The notes beneath the pieces are model-generated. The model searched no databases and had not been told where the DNA came from. It saw only the letters and a list, made by a program, of their open reading frames with translations. Both the position numbers and the translations under genes were made by a program. A DNA stretch of 13,253 nucleotides from Bacteroidales bacterium. Lineage in GTDB: Bacteria > Bacteroidota > Bacteroidia > Bacteroidales > Muribaculaceae. Below, piece after piece: positions 1-6,253 of this stretch (position 1 is its first letter; every line of letters starts with the position of its first letter). The DNA lies in assembly GCA_014800065.1 (NCBI GenBank), contig JAAVGX010000079.1, positions 1-13,253 on the forward strand. Direction: 5' to 3'.

Positions 1-76
1 CGCCCTAAGAACAAGACAAGCAAAAGGATAACTCCAATCCACCAAACGCGCAAAAAACCAGCTAAAAAAATGTACG

Positions 77-172
77 GACATCGCTTAGCGATGTCACCAA
101 CGTAAAAACAGCCAAGGCAAAAGCAACACCGCGCAAGCGGTACTTTGTCTTTGGCCCCGAGCTTCAGCTCGG
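77..172. repeat. Cluster of three short perfect inverted repeats
   Basis: Three perfect hairpins lie within 96 bases. The first, at 77-95, has an 8-bp stem (GACATCGC/GCGATGTC) and a TTA loop. The second, at 128-141, has a 5-bp stem (ACCGC/GCGGT) and a GCAA loop, which as RNA would be a GNRA tetraloop. The third, at 157-172, has a 6-bp stem (CCGAGC/GCTCGG) and a TTCA loop. The stems differ in sequence, so this is not a simple tandem repeat. The arrangement resembles the dispersed palindromic intergenic elements (REP/BIME-like) known from many bacteria. It could instead be part of a structured non-coding RNA. Only a genome-wide copy count can tell these apart. Confidence 0.5.
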
Positions 173-311
173 ACTATACAAGGAGAGCAAATCCCCACAC
201 AGCGCAAGTCTAAGTCCGCGAGCAGAGGCTCCGGGAACACTGCGGCAAAGAGAACATTGACATTTTGGTAAAAAAACACGCTCGCCTCACCATTAAAAGT
301 AAACACACTCT

Positions 312-354
312 AAAAAAGCCGGAGGCCCTGCAAAGGTCCTCCGGCCACTTTTTA
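312..354 (-). terminator. Rho-independent terminator of the padR-pspC operon
   Basis: An 8-bp perfect GC-rich stem (GCCGGAGG at 318-325 with CCTCCGGC at 338-345) is extended past one mismatch by three more pairs and capped by a GCAA loop at 330-333. Read on the minus strand it is followed at once by six T residues (317 to 312), the classic intrinsic terminator layout. It begins 27 bases after the PspC stop codon. A T-run at 349-353 on the plus strand means it might also stop transcription arriving from the left. Confidence 0.88.
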
Positions 355-371
355 TGGAAGCCTGTGAATCA

Positions 372-1424
372 TCAATAAATTCCGTGATAGGCCGAGAAAA
401 GGCAACTTGCCAACGCGATTAGAATTACCAGCACAACTGCCCAGGTAATGATAGTCGACCGCGACGCCCCCTTGGCCTTGAATACCACACAGCATGATGT
501 CCAGAATAAGGCCGCAAAAACCATGATGATACAGAGCAGTACTACTGCTGCACCCCACCAGCACAACCACTGCGCTGCCATATCGCTGCCATATTGGAAT
601 AGATGGAATCCCTTCAGGATAGTTATACTGCCGAATGCTCCATAGGAAATCATCGCTGTGATAAGGCAGATGAACGCCAACGCACATCCCACCATGCCGA
701 TGCCGGAGAAGAATCCCACAAACGACATCACCACCTTACCGGCAACCCGAAGCGCATTGGTTATGATATGCCCGACGTCCTCCTTATAAACAGGGGGAGC
801 TACAAGCGTCTGCCCGATTGAGTCCACATTCACCGGCTCGCCCTTCATTTCCAGAACTTGACGGGGAGTCACGGCCGGCGGTATTATCATCCAAGCTATC
901 AGATAGATTATTGTCAGAGGCCAAAAATAAGTACATATCGTCAGCGCCACAAAGAGCACTCGCATGATGTTGGCATTCCATCCCAGATATAGCGCAAGTC
1001 CGCCGAAAACGCCGCCGAAAACCTTATCCTGCATATTGCGGAAAAGACGATGACGCGCGCAGAATCCCGCGGTGAACGATTTTAACTGTGGCTTCGGCGG
1101 TGGAACGCTCCCGGTCCGGGACTCATCCTCAACTTCAACTGCTACTTCATCGTACTCCATAGAATGCTCATTAAGCTCCTCCGGACGACCCATTGTCGTA
1201 ATGACATTCTGCACATCCGTCAGCGTAATTACGGCTGAACCGTTCTCAAGACGCTCACCGAAAAGTTCTCGGATACGACTCTCTATATCACTCACGATTT
1301 CCTGACCTTCCTCTCCACGGAAAGTCGTGCTCAGCTGGTGAAGATAGTTACTCAGAAGCTCATAGGCATCCTCGTCTATATAAAATACCTGCCCGTCTAT
1401 ATTGGCCGGAAATGTCTTTTTCAT
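372..1424 (-). CDS. PspC-domain membrane protein
   Basis: This 350-aa protein has a soluble N-terminal part (about 1-115) that is acidic near its end, then a PspC domain at about 123-184. The PspC domain shows the family pattern RHRLFRN, DKVFGGVFGGLALYLGW and a hydrophobic helix ending in LIAWMIIPPA. Three more strongly hydrophobic segments follow (about 230-260, 288-312 and 325-345), giving an inner-membrane protein. PspC proteins are known from the phage-shock response, where they sense or signal envelope stress; in Bacteroidetes they usually occur, as here, next to a PadR regulator without the rest of the psp operon. The start codon overlaps the stop of the upstream padR gene (ATGA, 1424-1421), so the two are translationally coupled. 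A strong terminator follows. A stress-response role is inferred from the domain; the N-terminal part has no recognised function. Confidence 0.88.
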   Translation of the reverse strand: MKKTFPANIDGQVFYIDEDAYELLSNYLHQLSTTFRGEEGQEIVSDIESRIRELFGERLENGSAVITLTDVQNVITTMGRPEELNEHSMEYDEVAVEVEDESRTGSVPPPKPQLKSFTAGFCARHRLFRNMQDKVFGGVFGGLALYLGWNANIMRVLFVALTICTYFWPLTIIYLIAWMIIPPAVTPRQVLEMKGEPVNVDSIGQTLVAPPVYKEDVGHIITNALRVAGKVVMSFVGFFSGIGMVGCALAFICLITAMISYGAFGSITILKGFHLFQYGSDMAAQWLCWWGAAVVLLCIIMVFAALFWTSCCVVFKAKGASRSTIITWAVVLVILIALASCLFSAYHGIY

Positions 1425-1753
1425 TCTTGGTAGTTTTTAATGTGGTTGACTGTAGATACGATTTCATCCCAACTGAGCTCCAGCTGTTCCAGAAACTCAA
1501 ATCCGATTGGGGTAAGGGAATAATACTTTCGTGGCGGTCCGGAGGGCGATTCCTCCCATCGGTAGGAAAGCAACCCGTCATTTTTCAGACGTGTCAGCAG
1601 CGGATACAGCGTGCCTTCCATCAGTATCAGATGGGCCTCCTTGAGCCGTCCGATAATTTCGGAAGCATACGCATCGCCGTGCTTCAGCAACAGTAGCACG
1701 CAGTATTCAAGCATGCCTTTGCGCATTTGTGATTTTAGATTGTCGATGTTCAT
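1421..1753 (-). CDS. PadR-family transcriptional regulator
   Basis: This 110-aa protein is a compact winged-helix regulator of the PadR family. Family signatures are the N-terminal MRKGMLEYCVLLLL helix (10-23), YASEIIGRLKEA (29-40), GTLYPLLTRLKNDGLL (47-62, recognition helix) and PPRKYYSLTPIG (73-84, the wing). The length matches the short PadR subfamily that has a minimal C-terminal dimerisation helix. These proteins usually repress their own operon and release DNA in response to a ligand or stress. Here the gene is first in a two-gene unit with the PspC-domain protein, with a 4-nt overlap, so it probably controls that gene. A 10-bp perfect palindrome inside its own promoter (1821-1830) is a candidate binding site. 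The inducer is unknown. Confidence 0.92.
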   Translation of the reverse strand: MNIDNLKSQMRKGMLEYCVLLLLKHGDAYASEIIGRLKEAHLILMEGTLYPLLTRLKNDGLLSYRWEESPSGPPRKYYSLTPIGFEFLEQLELSWDEIVSTVNHIKNYQE

Positions 1754-1803
1754 TGTTTAGGCTGTGATTGTAGATTCTTAGAGGGTGCCTGTTATTTTCG
1801 ATG

Positions 1804-1835
1804 CAAATTTAGATACTTTTATAGTACTATGCAAT
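1804..1835 (-). promoter_or_regulatory. Bacteroidetes-type promoter for padR-pspC
   Basis: On the minus strand a perfect TAnnTTTG box (TAAATTTG, 1811 to 1804) lies 20 bases from an ATTG -33 box (1835 to 1832). The predicted transcription start is near 1800, giving a leader of about 47 nt before the padR ATG. The spacer contains the palindrome at 1821-1830. Confidence 0.72.
1821..1830. promoter_or_regulatory. Candidate PadR operator (perfect palindrome)
   Basis: ATAGTACTAT is a perfect 10-bp palindrome that falls wholly inside the 20-bp spacer between the -33 and -7 boxes of the padR promoter, where a bound repressor would block RNA polymerase. A second AGTAC copy sits at 1840-1844, just upstream of the -33 box. 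PadR proteins are known to bind AT-rich inverted repeats in their own promoters. Assignment to this PadR is inferred from position. Confidence 0.5.
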
Positions 1836-1901
1836 ACCAAGTACCTGAAAAACTGCGCAATTTAACAATTATTCACATTAAACCCCATTTTTTTCCTCCC
1901 C

Positions 1902-1935
1902 TGTGAATAAATGCGAGCAGAAATTTGTACCTTTG
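1902..1935 (+). promoter_or_regulatory. Promoter for the thioesterase-dprA pair
   Basis: A perfect TAnnTTTG box (TACCTTTG, 1928-1935) is preceded by a weak -33 box (TGTG, 1902-1905) with a 22-nt spacer. With the box centred at -7, the transcription start falls at about 1939, which is the A of the thioesterase ATG. This favours the ATG at 1939 over the upstream in-frame GTG at 1903, which lies inside the promoter. Confidence 0.68.
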
Positions 1936-1938
1936 CAT

Positions 1939-2349
1939 ATGAATCACAACAGCCACTATATCTTTGAAATGCCTATAAAGGTCCGCGACTACGAAGTGGA
2001 CTCCGAAGGCATTGTCAACAACGCAAACTATCTCCACTACCTGGAGCACACGCGCCACGAATTCTGCGAGCACGAAGGCCTTAGCTTCAAGCAGATGCAC
2101 CTACAAGGACTCGACCCCGTGGTGACAAACATCTCCATAAAGTACATACGGCCCCTCGGCCTCGGCGACAGTATGATAAGCAAGCTGAACCTCTCACGGC
2201 GCGGACCGGTATTTGTCTTCCAACAGGACATCTTCACCCCGGAAGGCGATCCGGTTGTTCGAGCCACCGTCGACATTGTTTCTTTTGAAAACGGCCGACT
2301 CTCTCGAGGCGAAATTCTCGCAAAGGCTTTTGAAAAATACCTCAAATAA
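1939..2349 (+). CDS. Acyl-CoA thioesterase, hot-dog fold (YbgC/FadM-like)
   Basis: This 136-aa protein belongs to the 4-hydroxybenzoyl-CoA thioesterase branch of the hot-dog superfamily. The family motif is clear: VRDYEVDSEGIVNNANYLHYLEHTR (residues 15-39), in which D21 is the position equivalent to the catalytic Asp of YbgC-type enzymes and NNANY is the conserved helix start. Such enzymes hydrolyse acyl-CoA or aromatic-CoA thioesters in the cytoplasm; the substrate here cannot be read from sequence. The ATG at 1939 is chosen because homologues start with a similar YIFEMPIKVRDYE-like stretch and because the upstream GTG (1903) lies inside the promoter. An internal ATG at 1969 is the fallback if the mRNA starts later. 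The stop is followed by one base and then dprA, so the two genes are co-transcribed, although their functions are unrelated. Confidence 0.9.
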   Translation: MNHNSHYIFEMPIKVRDYEVDSEGIVNNANYLHYLEHTRHEFCEHEGLSFKQMHLQGLDPVVTNISIKYIRPLGLGDSMISKLNLSRRGPVFVFQQDIFTPEGDPVVRATVDIVSFENGRLSRGEILAKAFEKYLK

Positions 2350-2350
2350 C

Positions 2351-3472
2351 ATGGAACACTACCCCGACATTGCATATAGAATTGCTTTAGCCACCTATAA
2401 GAATGTAAACTTAGGGGTAGCACGCACCATAGCCGAACGCGGAATCTCCCCCGAAGAATTCTTCACCCTCCCTTTGGCCGACTTACAAGTCCGCTCAGGC
2501 ATCAACGCCAGAACGCTACGCGACAATTCAAGAGCCGAAGCTCTCCAAGCTGCTCTCCGAGAACTGGACTTCATGGAAAAGCACAATGTGAAAGCCGTGC
2601 TGTGGGACGACGAAGCATTCCCTAACCGCATGAAACAATGCGACGATGCCCCGGCAATCCTATTCGTTGGTGGAAACCCGAAATTCGAGTACAAACACAT
2701 TGTATCAATCGTCGGAACTCGTCGTTGCTCTGCCTACGGAGCCGACATCTGCCGCCAATTAGTCACCGAGCTCGCCTCTAAGTTAGACGACCTCCTCATT
2801 GTCAGCGGATTGGCCTACGGAATCGACATCGCCGCCCATCGGGCCGCCCTCGCAGCCGGAGTACCCACCGGAGCAATACTCGCCCACGGCTTGAACACAC
2901 TCTACCCTGCCGAACACCGCTCTGAAGCACGCGCAATGATGCGCGCCAATGGATTCATCGCCACAGAGTACACCGCAAATTCTCCAATCCATAGAGGTCA
3001 ATTCCTTGCACGAAATAGAATCGTGGCGGCCTTGGCCGATGTGGTCATCATTGTCGAAAGCGACATTAAAGGTGGTGCTATGGCTACGGCGCGAATCGCA
3101 AACGCCTACAGCCGGGAAGTGTGCGCAGTCCCCGGTCGTCTAACCGATAAATACAGCCGTGGAACAAATTCCCTCATTTATAATAACGAGGCAACTCTGA
3201 TTCGCGACGCCGACGACATAATTGCTTGTTGCGGATGGACCCCCAAACCAAAAGAAGGACAGCAGCAAACACTCGACTTCGAGCTAAACCCCGACCAACA
3301 GCGCATCATAAACGCCCTTCGCCGGAACCCCGACAACACCGTCAATGAACTTTCCATCGCTTTGGACATCCCCGTAAGCAAACTCTCGGGAATCCTTTTC
3401 GAAATGGAAATGGACAGCCTCATCGTAGCAATCCCCGGCGGAAGATACTGCATCATCGACGCCAATCTATAA
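2351..3472 (+). CDS. dprA: DNA-processing protein DprA
   Basis: This 373-aa protein is DprA/Smf, which binds single-stranded DNA taken up by the cell and loads RecA onto it during natural transformation; it is also widespread in bacteria not known to be competent. Domains in order: a helical N-terminal domain (about 1-100) of the helix-hairpin-helix/SAM type, the Rossmann-like DprA core (about 108-290) and a C-terminal winged helix (about 310-370). Core motifs are SIVGTRRCSAYG (119-130), SGLAYGIDIAAH (152-163), GLNTLYPAEH (180-189), RNRIVAALAD (221-230), KGGAMATARIA (240-250) and PGR followed by SRGTNSLI (261-276). The SGS-like loop reads GGAM in place of GSL, as is common in Bacteroidetes. 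A longer in-frame start at 2213 would overlap the thioesterase heavily and is rejected. Spacing to the upstream gene is one base. Confidence 0.96.
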   Translation: MEHYPDIAYRIALATYKNVNLGVARTIAERGISPEEFFTLPLADLQVRSGINARTLRDNSRAEALQAALRELDFMEKHNVKAVLWDDEAFPNRMKQCDDAPAILFVGGNPKFEYKHIVSIVGTRRCSAYGADICRQLVTELASKLDDLLIVSGLAYGIDIAAHRAALAAGVPTGAILAHGLNTLYPAEHRSEARAMMRANGFIATEYTANSPIHRGQFLARNRIVAALADVVIIVESDIKGGAMATARIANAYSREVCAVPGRLTDKYSRGTNSLIYNNEATLIRDADDIIACCGWTPKPKEGQQQTLDFELNPDQQRIINALRRNPDNTVNELSIALDIPVSKLSGILFEMEMDSLIVAIPGGRYCIIDANL

Positions 3473-3476
3473 TAAG

Positions 3477-3500
3477 ATTGCCCTAAGCCGGCAATTATTT
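3477..3500 (+). terminator. Weak terminator-like hairpin after dprA
   Basis: A 6-bp perfect stem (ATTGCC 3477-3482 with GGCAAT 3490-3495) with a 7-base loop lies 4 bases after the dprA stop and is followed by TATTT. The stem is short and the T-run interrupted, so it is at best a leaky terminator. A separate promoter starts 12 bases later. Confidence 0.35.
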
Positions 3501-3511
3501 CCACAACCAAA

Positions 3512-3543
3512 CTTGCGCGTTTTCCGTTATTTTAATACCTTTG
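3512..3543 (+). promoter_or_regulatory. Promoter for the phosphorylase-acetyltransferase pair
   Basis: A perfect -7 box (TACCTTTG, 3536-3543) lies 20 nt after a CTTG -33 box (3512-3515). The predicted start is near 3546, giving a leader of about 40 nt before the ATG at 3586. No strong Shine-Dalgarno site is present, as is usual in this phylum. Confidence 0.78.
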
Positions 3544-3585
3544 CATCAACAGTAGATTACCGTGAAAAATTAAATCCATTGAACT

Positions 3586-4461
3586 ATGGCAAAACGAATA
3601 ATCCCCGAATCTGAACTTATCATCAACCCCGACGGCACAGTTTTCCACCTCCACCTGCGCCCCGACCAGTTGATGGACAATATCATCCTGGTAGGCGACC
3701 CCTCCCGCGTTGACATGGTCGCCTCGTTCTTCGACCAAAAACTCTACGACGTATCATCTCGCGAATTCCACGCTATCGGCGGCTCATACAAAGGAAAACC
3801 CGTCATGTGCCTCAGCCACGGAATCGGACCCGACAACATCGACATCGTAATCAATGAACTCGACGCTCTCGCAAACGTCGACTTCAACACTCGCGAAGTA
3901 CGCCAACAACTCCGCTCACTCACAATGGTGCGCATCGGCACTTCAGGAGCCCTTCAACCCGAACTATCTCTCGGCACACCCGTAATTGCAAGCTGGGCAA
4001 TCGGATTCGACGGCGTCCTTAACTATTACCAAGGACGAAACGAAATCGCCGACCTCAAATTCGAAAAAGCGTTCTGCGACTACACCCATTGGAATCCGCT
4101 CTGGGCAAAACCCTATGTAGTCCCATCCGACCCCGAACTGGTTGCACGAATCGGCGGTGACGACATGGTACGCGGAATCACAATTTCTGCCGTCGGATTC
4201 TACGGACCCCAAGGACGAGAAGTTCGCATACCCCTCGCAAACCCCGACCTTAACAGTCGCATTGAATCTTTCGAATTCGACGGTCGCAAGGTCACAAACT
4301 ACGAAATGGAAAGCGCTCCTCTGGCTGGACTCGGAAAACTAATGGGACACAAGTGCATGACCGTTTGCTGCATCATCGCAAACCGATTCAACACCGAAGC
4401 CAACCCCAACTACAAAGCCGGTATGCCCGACCTGATTCGAACTGTCCTCGACCGAATCTGA
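3586..4461 (+). CDS. Nucleoside phosphorylase, uridine phosphorylase-like
   Basis: This 291-aa cytoplasmic enzyme belongs to the PNP/UDP phosphorylase superfamily (NP-I), which splits a nucleoside with phosphate into a free base and ribose 1-phosphate for salvage. Visible motifs are the phosphate-binding GDPSR (37-41), HGIGPDNIDIVINEL (78-92), RIGTSGALQPELSLG (116-130), the base-pocket FYGPQGR (205-211) and the ribose-binding NYEMES (238-243). The FYGPQGR stretch, with a Gln and Arg in the base pocket, recalls uridine phosphorylases, so uridine is the best guess for the substrate; purine or deoxynucleoside use cannot be excluded. Length is slightly above the usual 250-260 aa because of an N-terminal extension of about 25 residues, typical of Bacteroidetes members. 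It has its own promoter and is followed after 2 bases by an O-acetyltransferase gene. Confidence 0.9.
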   Translation: MAKRIIPESELIINPDGTVFHLHLRPDQLMDNIILVGDPSRVDMVASFFDQKLYDVSSREFHAIGGSYKGKPVMCLSHGIGPDNIDIVINELDALANVDFNTREVRQQLRSLTMVRIGTSGALQPELSLGTPVIASWAIGFDGVLNYYQGRNEIADLKFEKAFCDYTHWNPLWAKPYVVPSDPELVARIGGDDMVRGITISAVGFYGPQGREVRIPLANPDLNSRIESFEFDGRKVTNYEMESAPLAGLGKLMGHKCMTVCCIIANRFNTEANPNYKAGMPDLIRTVLDRI

Positions 4462-4463
4462 TT

Positions 4464-5024
4464 ATGACCGAAAAAGAAAAAATGTTGGCCGGACTCATCT
4501 ACGACGCCAACTACGACCCTCAGCTAATCGCCGACCGTCAGCGTTGCAAAGAGTTGATCCGCGACTATAACGACCTCCGACCCTCTAACACCGAAGGTCG
4601 CACAAACCTGTTAAAGCAGTTATTCGGTGCTACAGGACAAACTCTCCTCATCGAACAACCATTCCACTGCGACTACGGCTTCAACATCGAAGTTGGCGAA
4701 AACTTCTATTCCAACTTCAACCTCGTTATCCTCGATTGCGCAAAAGTAACCTTCGGCGACAACGTATTCATCGCCCCCAACTGCGGATTCTACACCGCCG
4801 GACACCCGCTCGAAGCAGCCGAGCGCAACAAAGGACTCGAATATGCACGCCCAATCACTGTAGGAAACAACGTATGGATCGGCGCTCAAGTATGCGTACT
4901 CCCCGGAGTAACCATCGGCGATAACTGCGTAATAGGCGCCGGAAGCGTAGTCACCCGCGACATCCCCGCAAACTCATTAGCCGTAGGCAACCCTTGCCGA
5001 CCAATACGCAAAATCGACCAATAA
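4464..5024 (+). CDS. Maltose/galactoside O-acetyltransferase family protein
   Basis: This 186-aa protein is a left-handed beta-helix acetyltransferase of the Maa/LacA family, which transfers acetyl groups from acetyl-CoA to the 6-hydroxyl of sugars such as maltose or galactosides. The N-terminal Mac domain is clear (EKEKMLAGLIYDANYDPQL, 3-21, then RQRCKELIRDYN, 25-36). Hexapeptide repeats follow (about 74-175), with FIAPNCGFYTAGHP (102-115) carrying the catalytic His at 114, and VWIGAQVCVLPGVTIGDNCVIGAGSVVTRDIP (137-168). It is full-length for the family. The ATG at 4464 is chosen because it starts 2 bases after the phosphorylase stop and gives the usual family N-terminus; longer in-frame starts run back inside the phosphorylase. 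The natural acceptor sugar is unknown, and these enzymes are often regarded as detoxifying surplus sugars. Confidence 0.93.
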   Translation: MTEKEKMLAGLIYDANYDPQLIADRQRCKELIRDYNDLRPSNTEGRTNLLKQLFGATGQTLLIEQPFHCDYGFNIEVGENFYSNFNLVILDCAKVTFGDNVFIAPNCGFYTAGHPLEAAERNKGLEYARPITVGNNVWIGAQVCVLPGVTIGDNCVIGAGSVVTRDIPANSLAVGNPCRPIRKIDQ

Positions 5025-5064
5025 GCCCCACCCAAGCCTAACATTCATAACCCCAACCCATAGA

Positions 5065-5123
5065 GCAGGGATTTTTCCGAGGCAGCCAACAACAAAACAG
5101 CTGTACATCCGAAAAATCCCTGC
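5065..5123 (+). terminator. Long-loop 13-bp perfect hairpin, probable terminator
   Basis: A 13-bp perfect inverted repeat (GCAGGGATTTTTC at 5065-5077, GAAAAATCCCTGC at 5111-5123) encloses a 33-base interior, in which CAGC (5083-5086) can pair with GCTG (5100-5103). It starts 40 bases after the acetyltransferase stop and lies before the promoter of the next operon, so it probably ends the phosphorylase operon. It is not a textbook intrinsic terminator: neither arm is followed by a clear T-run and the loop is long. Confidence 0.5.
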
Positions 5124-5169
5124 CCTTTCATACCCGGTCTTAAAAAAATCATACTTTAGCACAAAATCT

Positions 5170-5201
5170 CTTGCAAAATAGAAAACAAAACACTATATTT
5201 G
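5170..5201 (+). promoter_or_regulatory. Promoter of the RHS toxin-like locus
   Basis: A perfect -7 box (TATATTTG, 5194-5201) follows a CTTG -33 box (5170-5173) at 20 nt. Transcription should start near 5204, leaving a leader of about 92 nt before the ATG at 5297. Apart from a 4-bp GCAC/GTGC stem (5231-5244) the leader shows no structure. No other promoter is apparent before the RHS gene, so this one probably drives the whole locus. Confidence 0.75.
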
Positions 5202-5296
5202 GCGCAACTAATACCATCACATGCTCCAAAGCACCTCAAAGTGCCCCAAAAGGAACCGCATCCCAATCATTTACACCATAAATCACCGCCAAAAGT

Positions 5297-6238
5297 ATGA
5301 AAGCCAAATCAATATCCAAAGCAAGGATGATTGCTACTCTAATCTTTTCATACTTGCTGTGCAACTACGCCTACCCTCGCCAACTGCAGTCCTACCAAGG
5401 CTTGAGCGCAGGAGAACTTGAAAGCAACGAGTGGATATTGTGTGGAAGAGCCGATATAGCCGACAGAAATGCCAATATATATTTGTCGGACAGGTTGTAT
5501 ATTGAAAATCTACCCGGACGTGAAGATTTTTACATAATACGAGAAGATTCAGTATTTTGGACGGGCTATCATGTAGGTCGACGGCTCGGCGTACTTGCCG
5601 ACAGTCCTGTATTTATATACAATAGAAAAAGTAGTCATACTGACTCAAATACAGCCCAATATCGAGCGACCGGACTCTACGATGTAAATACTGTAGTGCA
5701 AGAAGGCGGGGATATAAAGTGGTGTATCTCCGGCTATGGAAATGCAATCATAAGTCCTGCGGATACTATACATGGAGCAGTTCTTACAAAGCAAATTGTT
5801 GAAACGCGTCCTATCCTTCCCGAAGTGTCCGCCGATTCCGAGCCTCTGGTGAGGATCATTTACAGATGGTATGATTCTCAAATGAAGATGCCGTTTGCAA
5901 TCCAGTGTGATAATGAATTATTCTTAGACTCCAATTTTGACGAATGTATTTCTGTTGAGGCAGATGAGGCCAACGGTGTGGATGTTGAACGCTTACACCT
6001 AATAATTGACTCGGCTACTATAAGCTACGATTATGGAAAAGTGACCGTGTTTACCGACGAACCGGTATCTCTCAATGTATATATCATGGATGTAAGTGGC
6101 AACATATACGCTTTTGCATCAGGTTTCTCAACCGAGTTCGAACTCGACACTTCTGACTTACCCTCAAATCAATACATAATTTCAATTGTAGCGGAAGCCG
6201 ATCCGATGTATACACGAAAAGTTCTATACCGGAAATAA
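5297..6238 (+). CDS. Secreted protein of unknown function upstream of RHS gene
   Basis: No known enzyme domain is recognised in this 313-aa protein. The N-terminus (MKAKSISKARMIATLIFSYLL, then CNYAYP) looks like a Sec signal peptide; the Cys at 22 is not preceded by a normal lipobox, so a lipoprotein is less likely. The middle part (about 45-215) is rich in Asp, Tyr and Ile and reads like a secreted beta-rich domain. The last 75 residues (about 240-313) have the layout of a C-terminal beta-sandwich: VTVFTDEPVSLNVYIMDVSGN, then LDTSDLPSNQYIISIVAE, ending in RKVLYRK. This resembles type IX secretion sorting domains (LPSGxY...K pattern), though it is divergent. The gene follows its own promoter and lies 15 bases before the RHS gene, so the two are almost certainly co-transcribed. 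A role as an accessory or anchoring partner of the RHS protein is inference from position. Confidence 0.7.
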   Translation: MKAKSISKARMIATLIFSYLLCNYAYPRQLQSYQGLSAGELESNEWILCGRADIADRNANIYLSDRLYIENLPGREDFYIIREDSVFWTGYHVGRRLGVLADSPVFIYNRKSSHTDSNTAQYRATGLYDVNTVVQEGGDIKWCISGYGNAIISPADTIHGAVLTKQIVETRPILPEVSADSEPLVRIIYRWYDSQMKMPFAIQCDNELFLDSNFDECISVEADEANGVDVERLHLIIDSATISYDYGKVTVFTDEPVSLNVYIMDVSGNIYAFASGFSTEFELDTSDLPSNQYIISIVAEADPMYTRKVLYRK

Positions 6239-6253
6239 TATATCACACAGGTA

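Larger units (their letters stand above)
1..371. other. Gene-free intergenic region with hairpins and a terminator
   Basis: No convincing coding sequence lies in these 371 bases. What can be seen is a cluster of three short perfect inverted repeats (77-172), a weaker 4-bp stem at 220-231 (GAGC/GCTC), a run of mostly unstructured A-rich DNA, and the terminator of the leftward PadR-PspC operon at 312-354. A 70-codon open frame on the minus strand (94-306) runs through the hairpins and has no domain-like features, so it is not called as a gene. Confidence 0.6.

Noticed and set aside
94..306. 70-codon open frame on the minus strand
   Set aside because: It runs through the hairpin cluster, shows no domain or signal features beyond low-complexity hydrophobic stretches, and has no visible promoter.
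1903..1938. GTG start for the thioesterase
   Set aside because: These codons overlap the promoter boxes, so they would not be in the mRNA.
2213..2350. Longer start for dprA
   Set aside because: It would overlap the thioesterase by more than 130 bases and adds a Ser/Pro-rich stretch unlike DprA N-termini; the ATG at 2351 fits operon spacing.
4353..4463. Longer start for the O-acetyltransferase
   Set aside because: It lies inside the phosphorylase gene in another frame, and the family N-terminus is matched by the ATG at 4464.
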